Shown here in pieces: positions 8,672-16,513 of a stretch of 64,000 nucleotides of DNA. The position numbers were made by a program, and so were the translations under genes. The number at the start of each line of letters is the position of its first letter. The first letter of the stretch is position 1. The stretch is from Mesorhizobium sp. M3A.F.Ca.ET.080.04.2.1 (GTDB lineage: Bacteria; Pseudomonadota; Alphaproteobacteria; Rhizobiales; Rhizobiaceae): positions 2,666,001 through 2,730,000 of the forward strand of contig NZ_CP034451.1 in NCBI RefSeq assembly GCF_003952525.1, given 5' to 3'. Under the pieces are notes generated by a model, which ran no database searches, was not told where the DNA came from, and worked only from the letters and a program-made list of their open reading frames with translations.

Positions 8672-9961
8672 TCACTTTTTGCTGAGCGAGAGCTTGCCGA
8701 GGAGCGAGCCCAGGCCAACCTTCTTCTTGGACTTGATTTCGCTGCGCCCGGTCAGCACATGCGCGATCTCGTTGATGGTGCCGACAACCGGGCTCTTGGC
8801 GTCCATCTCGCCCAGCATGCGGCCGTTGTTGGCCGCATTGCCGAACAGCAGCGGGTCGAAGTTGATCACCGCCATGGGCGTGATTCCGAGCGGTTCGGCG
8901 AAGTCGGAAGCGGCGATCTCCGGCCGTTTCGGCACGCCGGCCTGGTTGATGACCAGCTTCGGCGGCGGATCGTTCGGACGCAGCCGCTTCAGCATGTCCA
9001 TCATGTTCTTGGTGTTGCGCAGGTTGGCGAGCTCAGGCGTTGCCGTGATGACGATCTCGTCGGCCTTGATCAGCGTGCTCTTCGACCATCCGCTCCAGAT
9101 GTGGGGGACATCGAGCACCAGGAGGGGCGCGCTGCGCTGCGCCGTTTCGATGACCTGCGCGAAGGCGTCGGAATCGAAATCATAGACGCGCTCGAGCGTG
9201 GAGGGTGCAGCGAGCAGCGACAAATGCTCGGCGCATTGCGCGAGCAGCCGGTCGAGATAGACTTCGTCGACCCGCTCGGGCGCGAATACCGCTTCGGCGA
9301 TGCCTTGCGCCGGGTCCTGGTCGAAATTGATGTTGGCCGTGCCGAAGGCAAGATCGAGATCGGCGACCACCACCTCGGACTTGAACAGTGACGACATCGC
9401 CCAGGCGACGTTGTGAGCGATGGTCGAGGAGCCGACGCCGCCCTTGGCACCGATGAAGGCGATCGAGCGCCCGATCGGATCGGCTTCCGGATCGACAAAG
9501 ATCGACGACACGACACTGACGATGTCGGTCATGGAGACCGGCGCGATCACATATTCGGAAATGCCGGAGCGGATGAGTTCCCGATAGAGGCCGACGTCGT
9601 TGTAGTGGCCGATCACCACCACCTTCGAGGACGGATCACAATATTCGGAGAGATGGGAAAGCTGCTCGAGCAGCTGTTTCGGTTCGCTGCGCGACTCCAG
9701 CAGGATCAGGTTGGGCGTCGGCGCCGACTGGTAGAACTCGATCGCCGTGGCGATGCCGCCCATGTGAACCTTGACGTGGGCCTTGGCCATGCGGCGATCC
9801 GCGCCGGCGCGCTCGATCGGATTGGCGACGCCTTCCGTCTCGCAAAAGGCCTGGATCGAGATGCGCGGCACCGGCCGCAGCGCCTGCATGGCGGCGATGT
9901 CCTGTTGCGAGGCGTCGCCGACATCCGAGGGCGTGTCGTAGGCAAGATTGCTCATCGTCAT
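8672..9961 (-). CDS. cpaE: CpaE/TadZ, pilus-localising MinD-like ATPase
   Basis: A 429-residue protein. The N-terminal part (to about residue 155) resembles an atypical response-regulator receiver domain; the rest is a MinD/ParA-type ATPase with a deviant Walker A at about 171-180 (GAKGGVGSSTIAHNVA) and a second ATPase motif VVVADLDLAFGTAN. In the Tad family this protein places the pilus machine at the cell pole. The Ser-Ser after GVG replaces the usual K-T, as often seen in TadZ proteins. It lies between cpaD and cpaF. Confidence 0.93.
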   Translation of the reverse strand: MTMSNLAYDTPSDVGDASQQDIAAMQALRPVPRISIQAFCETEGVANPIERAGADRRMAKAHVKVHMGGIATAIEFYQSAPTPNLILLESRSEPKQLLEQLSHLSEYCDPSSKVVVIGHYNDVGLYRELIRSGISEYVIAPVSMTDIVSVVSSIFVDPEADPIGRSIAFIGAKGGVGSSTIAHNVAWAMSSLFKSEVVVADLDLAFGTANINFDQDPAQGIAEAVFAPERVDEVYLDRLLAQCAEHLSLLAAPSTLERVYDFDSDAFAQVIETAQRSAPLLVLDVPHIWSGWSKSTLIKADEIVITATPELANLRNTKNMMDMLKRLRPNDPPPKLVINQAGVPKRPEIAASDFAEPLGITPMAVINFDPLLFGNAANNGRMLGEMDAKSPVVGTINEIAHVLTGRSEIKSKKKVGLGSLLGKLSLSKK

Positions 9962-9985
9962 GCTCTTTTCGTGGATTGCGCGGCC

Positions 9986-10726
9986 TTAGTAAGTCACTTC
10001 CGAATTGCCCAGGAACTCGTCCGATATGCCCCGCGAGCGGTAGATGTCGATCACGGCGCCGCGGTTCTCGGCGTCGATCTGGGACTGCTTGCGCGGCCCC
10101 AGCAGATCGTTGGGATTGGCCATCTGAGCGGCGAGGTTATTCTGATAGGAGCAGCCGAAATCGGCATAGTGCTTGTTCTCGGACGTCTGGGTCAGATCTT
10201 CGGGCCAACGCCCGCATCTGTCCGTCTGGGCCCTCACCGCCACAAAGGCGACGCGCACCGGCGCCGATGCCTCGGGCACGGCCGATTGATACGAGGTCAT
10301 GACGATGTTGTTGCGCCTGACGCCGGCGGCCATGGCGAGCCTGGCGAAATCACGGCTGGCCGCGGCAGCGGCCGCGGCGTTGGCAGAGCCGACCGGGGTC
10401 GCGATCGTCAGCGCCGGGGCCGCGCTCCTGTCGTAGCCGTCGAGGAAGCCGAGCAGCGTGTCGCGCTGCGAACCGGTCATGCCGCGATCGCCGGCGCCGA
10501 CCGGAATATCGATCTTCTGGTTCTTCTCGGCAATGACGATCGGATGATTCGTCCGATAGTCGTCGGGGATCGCTCCGACCGTCACGCTGTCGCGGTGCCA
10601 GCTGGCGCAGCCGGCGAGCGATGCCGCCAGCGCCATCGCCAAAGCCGGGACTGCGGACCGCCGAATCCGCTCGCGGCCCCAACCTGCCGCTGCGATCGTC
10701 ATGGTCTTCGATGCTGACTGATACAT
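9986..10726 (-). CDS. cpaD: CpaD, Tad pilus assembly lipoprotein
   Basis: An outer-membrane-associated lipoprotein of about 246 residues that accompanies the CpaC secretin. The signal sequence VPALAMALAASLAGC gives a lipidated Cys at about residue 40. The CpaD fold region includes TVGAIPDDYRTNHPI near the N-terminus, and the C-terminus has cysteines in CGRWPEDL and FGCSYQNNLA, typical of the family. I chose ATG at 10726, preceded by GGGGAAGCGGAC; an in-frame GTG at 10744 overlaps the cpaC stop codon and is less likely. Confidence 0.92.
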   Translation of the reverse strand: MYQSASKTMTIAAAGWGRERIRRSAVPALAMALAASLAGCASWHRDSVTVGAIPDDYRTNHPIVIAEKNQKIDIPVGAGDRGMTGSQRDTLLGFLDGYDRSAAPALTIATPVGSANAAAAAAASRDFARLAMAAGVRRNNIVMTSYQSAVPEASAPVRVAFVAVRAQTDRCGRWPEDLTQTSENKHYADFGCSYQNNLAAQMANPNDLLGPRKQSQIDAENRGAVIDIYRSRGISDEFLGNSEVTY

Positions 10727-10740
10727 GTCCGCTTCCCCGC

Positions 10741-12270
10741 TCACTTGTAGATGAAGCCAACGACGCCGTGATAGCGGCCCGGAGGCCTGTCGGTCTGCAT
10801 GGTGCCGTAGACGCGGTTGACGCGCCCAAGGAACATGCCGGCGCCATCGCTCGGCGGGTTGAAATTGTCGTCCGGCTTGGCCAGTTCGTTGCGCGCAACC
10901 GGCTTCGCCAGATAGGGCGTGATGATGATCACGAGTTCGCTTTCGTTGCGCACGAAATCGCGGCTGCGGAACAGCGTGCCGAGCACGGGGATCTTCGTCA
11001 GCCCGGGCAATCCGTTGATGGCCTGCCGGACGTCGTCGCGGACGAGACCGGCAATCATCATCGAGCCGCCCGAAGGCAATTCCACCGTCGTGTCGGCCAG
11101 ACGTTTGCGCAGCGACAAGGCATTCATGCCCGGACTCGTTCCGCCGGCTGAAAACGCCACGGAGCCTTCCGTCGTCGGTTCGGAGACAGAAGTCCTGACC
11201 TTCAGGCTGATGCGGCCGGGAGACAGCACCACAGGCTGAAACTCCAGGCCGATGCCGTATTCGATCTTCTCGACGGAGTACGTCCTAATGCCGGTCTGGT
11301 TGTCGGTGGAAACGTTCGCGCTGACGCTGTTCACCATGTTGTACTCGCCGCCGACCTTGAAAGTCGCCTTCTCGCCGGACACGGCGGTCAGCGTAGGCTC
11401 GGCCAGGGTCTTCATGACGCCAGCCTGTTCCATGGCGTTAATGTAGGCCTGGAGAGCGGAGGTGCCGATGGCGATGTTCGAATTCGAAATGGGTTTGCCA
11501 AGGCCGGTGAAGGTGTCGCTCAGGGCACCCCAGGAGATGCCATCGCTGCCGCCATTGCCGACCATGTTGACGCCGAGCTGCTTCATCACCGAGCGGCTGA
11601 CTTCCGCGACCGTCACCTTGAGCGTGACCTGATCGTCGCCGATGATCTGCAGGAGATTGACGATCTTGGAGACGCGGCGCTCGCTGTCGGGGTTGTTGAT
11701 GTCGACGCCGCCATTGGCCGAGCCGCCGGCCGCGGTCTGCGAATACTGACCGGTCGTCGCTTCACCGCCAGAAACGAAGATGGTCGCCAGATCGACCGCG
11801 CGCTTGGCATCGAGGGGGGTGTCCACGGTTCCGGTGAGGACGACGTTGTCGTTCAGCAGCTCGACCTTGATCTCGGAGGATGGAATGAAGCGCTTGAGAT
11901 AATCTTCCAGGCCGGCGACATCGCGTTCGACGGCCAGATCCAGGCTGACGATCTGCTCGCCATTGGGACCGAAGACGAAGATGTTGGTTTCGCCGACCGC
12001 CTTGCCGAACAGATAAACACGCCGTGCGGTGCGGGTCACCGCGTCGGCGACCGCCGGGTTGGCGACGAGGATGTCGTAAGCGTCGCTCGGCAGGTCGATG
12101 ACCACCGACTTGTTGAGGCCGAGCTTGACGCGCTGCGTTGCCACCGACGCCGAAACGCCGGCCGTCTTGGCTGCGGCTCTCGCATCGACAAGGCCGGGCG
12201 CGTTCAAGCCAGCAAGGAGCAGGCCCATCGCCGCCGCCAGCGTCAACGGCAGTTTACCATTTAGCCTCAT
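10741..12270 (-). CDS. cpaC: CpaC/RcpA, Tad pilus outer-membrane secretin
   Basis: A 509-residue secretin that forms the outer-membrane channel for the Flp pilus. It has a signal peptide (LPLTLAAAMGLLLAGLNAPG), the pilus-assembly N domain (SVVIDLPSDAYDILVANPAVADAV), a BON-like domain (VELLNDNVVLTGTVDTPLDA) and the C-terminal secretin domain (VGGEYNM to the GSMMIAGLVRDDVRQ and VPVLGTLFRSRDF motifs). Full length. Its ATG overlaps the cpaB stop by 4 bases, suggesting translational coupling. Confidence 0.96.
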   Translation of the reverse strand: MRLNGKLPLTLAAAMGLLLAGLNAPGLVDARAAAKTAGVSASVATQRVKLGLNKSVVIDLPSDAYDILVANPAVADAVTRTARRVYLFGKAVGETNIFVFGPNGEQIVSLDLAVERDVAGLEDYLKRFIPSSEIKVELLNDNVVLTGTVDTPLDAKRAVDLATIFVSGGEATTGQYSQTAAGGSANGGVDINNPDSERRVSKIVNLLQIIGDDQVTLKVTVAEVSRSVMKQLGVNMVGNGGSDGISWGALSDTFTGLGKPISNSNIAIGTSALQAYINAMEQAGVMKTLAEPTLTAVSGEKATFKVGGEYNMVNSVSANVSTDNQTGIRTYSVEKIEYGIGLEFQPVVLSPGRISLKVRTSVSEPTTEGSVAFSAGGTSPGMNALSLRKRLADTTVELPSGGSMMIAGLVRDDVRQAINGLPGLTKIPVLGTLFRSRDFVRNESELVIIITPYLAKPVARNELAKPDDNFNPPSDGAGMFLGRVNRVYGTMQTDRPPGRYHGVVGFIYK

Positions 12271-13079
12271 TTCCTTGCTCCCACTTCGGAAACTTCGCCT
12301 GCCTTGATCACCCGCACTGTCCCGCGGCGCCCGTTGCCGTTGATCAAGTAGTCGGCCTCGTCCAGGTTCTTTTCGTTCGTATCGGTGATCGGGCGCAGCG
12401 CCAGCGTCAGTCGATCCGCCATCTGCTGCGCCACGGTGATGATTTCAGCCTGCTGCGGCGTCAGCTCAAGCGTCGCGGTCTGGCCGACCCTGGTCTTCTT
12501 GCCTTCTTCGTCTTCCTGGATGGTCTGGTCGATGGCCAGCACACGGATGTTCTTCAGTATCGTCTCGGTGTTGAAGCCGCTGCCGCCGTTGGCGCCGTCG
12601 GCGCGGCGGGTCATGATGACGTCGACAAAGTCGTTCGGAAGGATGAAGCCGCCCGCCGACGTGTCCGCCGATATCGCGGTGGCGACGGCTCGCATGCCGG
12701 ACGGCAGGATCGACGACATGAAGCTCTGCCCTTCGCCGATGAGCTTGGACCGGCGCAAGGGTTCGCCCGTATACAGTGCCACGCGGGCGACGGAGCCCTT
12801 GAGCTTTTCCACCGCATCGGGCTCGGCGGCGCGGGTGATGAAGTTTGCATTGACGCCGTCGGAGGGCCACTTTTCCCAGCGGATGTTGCTCTCCAGCGGA
12901 CTGCCCATCGGGACGTCGCCAGAAAGGACCAGGACGTCCTGCAACGCTATGGCCGGCGCCTTCGGAGCGCCAACCACGATCTGGGGCGGCGGCGCCACCA
13001 CCATGTTCTTTGCAACATAACCGGCGCCACCCGCCGCGGCCACCGCCACGCCCAGAATAATCAGTCGGGATGCTGGCAT
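12267..13079 (-). CDS. cpaB: CpaB/RcpC, Tad pilus periplasmic protein with SAF domain
   Basis: A 270-residue protein anchored by one N-terminal helix (LIILGVAVAAAGGAGYVA), with a SAF domain (VLVLSGDVPMGSPLE onward) and the RcpC/CpaB region (SGMRAVATAISADTSAGGF, DFVDVIMTRR). It is thought to stabilise or gate the secretin. I chose ATG at 13079 (GGGTACGGACGA upstream; protein begins MPASRL) over the in-frame ATG at 13145. It is the first gene of the cpaB-C-D-E-F-tadB-tadC run, separated from cpaA by a terminator, so the run has its own promoter. Confidence 0.92.
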   Translation of the reverse strand: MPASRLIILGVAVAAAGGAGYVAKNMVVAPPPQIVVGAPKAPAIALQDVLVLSGDVPMGSPLESNIRWEKWPSDGVNANFITRAAEPDAVEKLKGSVARVALYTGEPLRRSKLIGEGQSFMSSILPSGMRAVATAISADTSAGGFILPNDFVDVIMTRRADGANGGSGFNTETILKNIRVLAIDQTIQEDEEGKKTRVGQTATLELTPQQAEIITVAQQMADRLTLALRPITDTNEKNLDEADYLINGNGRRGTVRVIKAGEVSEVGARK

Positions 13080-13150
13080 TCGTCCGTACCCTTCGCCTAT
13101 GGCAAACCACCTAGCCAGGCCGGACTTTGCAGCCGCAATCGTCAAAACAA

Positions 13151-13167
13151 GGTTAATGCAATACTTA
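13151..13167 (-). promoter_or_regulatory. degenerate CtrA-like box upstream of cpaB
   Basis: On the reverse strand this reads TAAG-N7-TTAACC, with a perfect second half-site and a degenerate first one, about 72 bases before the cpaB ATG. The surrounding 13140-13215 is markedly AT-rich for this genome, fitting a promoter. CtrA binding is inferred only. Confidence 0.35.
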
Positions 13168-13222
13168 CGATCGTGATTAATTTAACGTTTATTCAAATTC
13201 GAATGAACGGCCGGCGTTAACG

Positions 13223-13245
13223 AAAAAGGCGGCCAAGCCGCCTTT
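13223..13245 (-). terminator. Rho-independent terminator after cpaA
   Basis: On the reverse strand AAAGGCGGC pairs with GCCGCCTTT around a three-base loop and is followed by TTCG; the final T-run reads TTTTT. It sits between the cpaA stop and the cpaB promoter region and separates the two units. Confidence 0.8.
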
Positions 13246-13271
13246 GAACCAATCGGTCATCGTGGGGACGG

Positions 13272-13796
13272 CTAGGCCGTCAGCCTTGCCAGCGCCCAGG
13301 CCATCAGCGGCGAATCCGGATAGACTAGGAGCCCGCCGAGCCCGAGCGCGATGCCGTAGGGCACGCCCACGGCCTGGTCGGCGAAATGGCGCAGGAAGCG
13401 GTTATGGCCGGTGTAGGCCGCCAAGGGCGACTTCCGGTAGGCCAGGATGGCCAATGTGAGCAGCCCGCCGATGATCGTCGAGATCACCAGATATTCGAGA
13501 AGATGGATGTTGAGGCCCATCCAGACCGCGGTCGCGGCCAAGAGCTTGGCATCACCGCCGCCCATGCCGCCGAGCGCGAAAAGGCCGAAGGTGAAGGCCA
13601 GGACGAGGCCGCCAGCCGCCAAATGCCAGCCAAAAGGCGCCCAATCCATGCCGGTCAGCGGGGCCACCAGGACAAACGTCGCCAGCAGAAGCACCGGAAC
13701 CCGGTTTGCGATCGTCATCGACAGCGTGTCCGAGATCGCTGCAAACAGCATGCAGAAGGGAAAAACGACGAAGATCACGGCTTCAAGCATGGACAT
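13272..13796 (-). CDS. cpaA: CpaA/TadV, prepilin peptidase (A24 family)
   Basis: A 174-residue polytopic membrane protease that removes the leader of Flp and TadE-like pseudopilins. The two catalytic aspartates are visible: the first in AAISDTLSMTI near the N-terminus and the second in the GMGGGDAKLLAA motif. Several hydrophobic helices span the sequence. It lies between the flp gene and cpaB, all on the reverse strand, with its own terminator. Confidence 0.94.
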   Translation of the reverse strand: MSMLEAVIFVVFPFCMLFAAISDTLSMTIANRVPVLLLATFVLVAPLTGMDWAPFGWHLAAGGLVLAFTFGLFALGGMGGGDAKLLAATAVWMGLNIHLLEYLVISTIIGGLLTLAILAYRKSPLAAYTGHNRFLRHFADQAVGVPYGIALGLGGLLVYPDSPLMAWALARLTA

Positions 13797-13886
13797 AGGT
13801 GCCCGCGGCGAGAATTCTCGGCTCAGTCTAGGCCTGGCGGATTAACGATCGATGAGGACGAATGGTCCAATCCACTTCGGCTCATC

Positions 13887-13915
13887 AAAAAGGGCCGCCA
13901 GAGGCGGCCCTTTTT
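13887..13915 (-). terminator. bidirectional terminator after flp
   Basis: AGGGCCGCC (13891-13899) pairs with GGCGGCCCT (13903-13911), with A-run before and T-run after, so it works in both directions. It ends the flp transcript and would separate flp from cpaA. Confidence 0.8.
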
Positions 13916-13937
13916 CGCTGAATATACTCGGCAGCGA

Positions 13938-14108
13938 TTACGAGTTTTTGACCTCGTCAGCGATAAATTGGAACTTGTTGTTCAGGGCATCGCCGAGCGA
14001 GCCGGCGCCGACCATGATGGCGAGGGCGATGAGGGCAGCGATCAGACCGTATTCGATAGCCGTTGCGCCGGATTCGTCCTTCACGAAACGTGCGATGAGG
14101 TTAGACAT
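13938..14108 (-). CDS. flp: Flp/PilA family pilin, 56 residues
   Basis: Major pilin subunit of the Tad pilus. The translation begins MSNLIARFVKDESGATAIEY and continues through a hydrophobic stretch (LIAALIALAIMVGAGSL) to a short polar tail ending FIADEVKNS. The prepilin peptidase site is G|ATAIEYG with the conserved Glu at +5 and Tyr at +6, the Flp signature. It is a very short gene flanked by a strong terminator. A GAGCTC-rich leader precedes the ATG; upstream lies a CtrA-like box at 14254-14270. Its large AT-rich upstream region and stand-alone terminator fit a strongly expressed single-gene transcript. Confidence 0.95.
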   Translation of the reverse strand: MSNLIARFVKDESGATAIEYGLIAALIALAIMVGAGSLGDALNNKFQFIADEVKNS

Positions 14109-14444
14109 TCGAGAGCTCCTACTCCACGTGTTACAGCACTTCCGTCAACTTCTCTTGGCGGTTGATCGGATGCTGCCAATCTAGGGAGAAGGCCTTTCGA
14201 TCGGCTTAATAAACAGCCTTACCGATTCCTTTCCGGCGGCGAAGCTATTGCTTGGTTAACTGCGCACTAAGCGCCGAAAAAGCCCCATAGACCGAGGCAC
14301 CCGCGACTTTGCTAAAAAAGCGGATGGCGAACTGCATGTCCTACTTGCAGTGCAATCCCCTATCGTGTCCCGCCCGGACTTAACCGTTGGTTCACCATTC
14401 TCGTTCATGTTCCGTTGAAAAGTTTGCCGCCTCGGAGCGCATCA
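14109..14444. other. divergent promoter region between flp and the forward pilus block
   Basis: Holds the promoters of flp (reverse) and of the forward block. It contains TTAG-N7-TTAACC on the reverse strand (14254-14270) and TTAA-N7-TTCA on the forward strand (14380-14394). No ORF with coding character was seen. Confidence 0.6.
14254..14270 (-). promoter_or_regulatory. CtrA-like box upstream of flp
   Basis: Reads TTAG-N7-TTAACC on the reverse strand, one mismatch from the CtrA consensus TTAA-N7-TTAAC, about 150 bases before the pilin ATG. In Caulobacter the pilin gene pilA is a direct CtrA target; here binding is inferred. Confidence 0.45.
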
Positions 14445-14867
14445 ATGATCGGGTTGAAGTCGTCACTTCCAGTTGCCGCGCTGCTGGCGACCGCCGCTTT
14501 CGTGGTGCCGGCCAAGGCCGGCCCGGGCATCGAGGTCACCATGAACCAGGCCAAGATCATCAAATTGTCGCGCGGGGCAGACACAGTCGTGGTCGGCAAT
14601 CCGGCGATCGCCGACGCGGCTGTGCAGGACTCCTCGACCATCGTGCTCACCGGCAAAGGATTTGGCGTCACCAATCTGGTGGTAATGGATTCGGAGGGCA
14701 GCCCTATCATCGACGAGCAGGTGATCGTCACGCGGCAGGCGGCCACCACGGTGCGCATCTACAGGCGCGCCGAGATTCAGACCATGTCGTGCACCCCCTA
14801 TTGCGAGAGCTCCTACAAGAGCGAGGCCGAAAAGGCTTCCGAAGCCGAGATGAGCGCGGGCCACTGA
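14445..14867 (+). CDS. stand-alone secretin-N-like pilus assembly protein
   Basis: A 140-residue exported protein: signal peptide (LPVAALLATAAFVVPAKA) then a single pilus-assembly N-terminal domain, with VTMNQAKIIKLSRGADTVVVG and NPAIADAAVQDSSTIVLTGKGFG matching the first domain of CpaC secretins. The tail has a CTPYCESSYKSE segment with two cysteines and no secretin barrel, so it cannot form a channel. It heads the forward pilus block and probably interacts with the periplasmic part of the machine; that role is inferred. ATG at 14445 has GGAG upstream; a TTG at 14415 in frame is less likely. Confidence 0.85.
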   Translation: MIGLKSSLPVAALLATAAFVVPAKAGPGIEVTMNQAKIIKLSRGADTVVVGNPAIADAAVQDSSTIVLTGKGFGVTNLVVMDSEGSPIIDEQVIVTRQAATTVRIYRRAEIQTMSCTPYCESSYKSEAEKASEAEMSAGH

Positions 14868-14899
14868 CCGCGGACACTGAGCACCGGGCGCCGGTGACG

Positions 14900-14914
14900 T
14901 TAATGCGGGCTTAC
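14900..14914 (+). promoter_or_regulatory. CtrA-like box upstream of the tadE genes
   Basis: TTAA-N7-TTAC, one mismatch from the CtrA consensus, about 95 bases before the first TadE-like start. Inferred from motif and context only. Confidence 0.35.
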
Positions 14915-15008
14915 AAGAATTCCCAGGAGTTTAACGGTCCTCCAAACCCGACTTCAATTGGTTTTGGCTAAGTTGCGGCCGATATCGAAGGATCGGCGGG
15001 AACGGGAC

Positions 15009-15599
15009 ATGGGCGAGGATCCGACACCGGGGCACGGCAGGAACGGCACGACGCAGGCTAAGCGCCGCCCCGGTTTCTTCAGCGACAGACGCGGCAGCAC
15101 GGCGATGGAATTCGCAATGCTGGCCATTCCCTTCGCGCTGCTCGTCTTTGCGATTCTCGAAAGCTGCATCTCATTTGCCGGGCAGGAGGTCATGGCCAAC
15201 GCTACCGACGACGTGGCGCGCCAGCTGCGGACCGGCCAGATCAAGAAGGCGGACGTGACCGAAACATCGATCAAGCAGCTGATCTGCAGCAAGCTTGAGA
15301 TCATGGTCGCCAAAAACTGCCCGGGATTGCTGGTCGATCTGCGCGAATATGCCAGCTTCGCCGACGCCGCCACGGCGGGATTCAAGATCGAAAACGGCGA
15401 CATCGTCCTGACGCAGGGGGCGAGCTCGACAAGCTTCTCGGTTTCGCCAGGCCTGGCCGAATCGAAAAACATGCTGCGGGTTTTCTACAAATGGCCCGTG
15501 ATGACCGACTTCATGGCCAGGTCGATGGCCAATCTGAAGGATGGCAACACCCTGCTTTTCGCGTCCGTGACGTGGCAGAACGAACCATTCGACGACTGA
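15009..15599 (+). CDS. TadE-like pseudopilin (first copy)
   Basis: A 196-residue minor pilin-like protein. After a basic N-terminus it has the pseudopilin motif RRGSTAMEFAMLAIPFALLV (cleavage after Gly, Glu at +5) and one membrane helix, then a periplasmic domain with CSKLEIMVAKNC. TadE proteins are processed by CpaA and are needed for pilus assembly. I chose ATG at 15009 with GGGAACGGGAC upstream, not the in-frame GTG-type start at 14958. It is followed 26 bases later by a second TadE-like gene. Confidence 0.9.
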   Translation: MGEDPTPGHGRNGTTQAKRRPGFFSDRRGSTAMEFAMLAIPFALLVFAILESCISFAGQEVMANATDDVARQLRTGQIKKADVTETSIKQLICSKLEIMVAKNCPGLLVDLREYASFADAATAGFKIENGDIVLTQGASSTSFSVSPGLAESKNMLRVFYKWPVMTDFMARSMANLKDGNTLLFASVTWQNEPFDD

Positions 15600-15625
15600 T
15601 ACTGCCGCGGAGTGGAGGCTAGAGC

Positions 15626-16246
15626 ATGTACCGTGCGGGGGCATATCGGGGAATTTCGGCCATCACCGCGAAAGCGATGCGGTTCTGCCGCGATCGCCGG
15701 GGCGTCGCGGCCATCGAGTTCGCATTCATCGTGCCTGTCCTGCTGATCATGTATTTCGTCACGATGGAAGCCTCGCAGGCCATCGAGACCAGCAAGAAGG
15801 TGAGCCGCATCGGCAGCATGGTGGCGGATCTTGTCACCCAGCAGCAGAGCGTGGTGAAGGCCGACCTCGACGCGATCATGAAGATCGGCAGCTCGACCCT
15901 GCAGCCCTACAACCGCTCGTCGCCGTCGATCATCATCACCGGAATACAGATCACCGACGAAGCATCGCCGAAAGTGCAGGTGGCATGGTCGCGCAAGCTG
16001 GTGGGCAACACTTACAGCGCCGATGCTGCGAAGGACAGCATCACTACGGTTCCCACGACATTGAAGATCCGCAACACCTTCCTTGTCAGGGTGGAAAGCA
16101 ATCTCGGCTACAAGCCGATCATCACCTGGTCCGCGGACGACGCGCAGGCGCTCGGATTGACCTCGGCCTTCAGCAACATATCGATGGGCGAGACCTATTA
16201 TCTGAGGCCGCGCCGCAGCCCGACCGTCCCCTGCAGCGATTGCTGA
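15626..16246 (+). CDS. TadE/TadG-like pseudopilin (second copy)
   Basis: A 206-residue protein with the pseudopilin motif DRRGVAAIEFAFIVPVLLIM (Glu at +5 from the Gly) and one N-terminal helix, followed by a periplasmic domain ending in CSDC. It is too short to be a full TadG with a von Willebrand A domain and is better called a second TadE/F-type subunit. Likely co-transcribed with the gene before it. No TadG follows: the next gene is deoB. Confidence 0.88.
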   Translation: MYRAGAYRGISAITAKAMRFCRDRRGVAAIEFAFIVPVLLIMYFVTMEASQAIETSKKVSRIGSMVADLVTQQQSVVKADLDAIMKIGSSTLQPYNRSSPSIIITGIQITDEASPKVQVAWSRKLVGNTYSADAAKDSITTVPTTLKIRNTFLVRVESNLGYKPIITWSADDAQALGLTSAFSNISMGETYYLRPRRSPTVPCSDC

Positions 16247-16513
16247 GTTATTTCGGGCCGCCTGCAGCCGCAAACCCGACAAGCGTGCCGCCGGAATTGG
16301 CCGGCGGGCCATCGACCCCGGTCGGCTCCCAGCCGAAAGGGTCATCCGCCTCGCATCTTCCTTGCCGCGGATTTGCCGGCCATGACCACCGCTGGCCCTC
16401 GACATCACCCCGTGCTCAACCGCGTGCGCCGGTTCGTTCCAGTCTGGTTTCCGATTTGCCAACGCCGCCGCGGAACCCTATGTCTGGCTCCTCGGACTGG
16501 CAATGAAGACATC

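Noticed and set aside
7229..9391. 720-codon forward ORF opposite cpaF and cpaE
   Set aside because: Shadow of two well-supported ATPase genes; composition biased and it spans the cpaF-cpaE gap without any ribosome-binding logic.
16247..16513. TadG remnant or small gene between the second TadE and deoB
   Set aside because: No vWA motif or membrane helix in any frame; only a weak CCGCCGG/CCGGCGG inverted repeat without a T-run.
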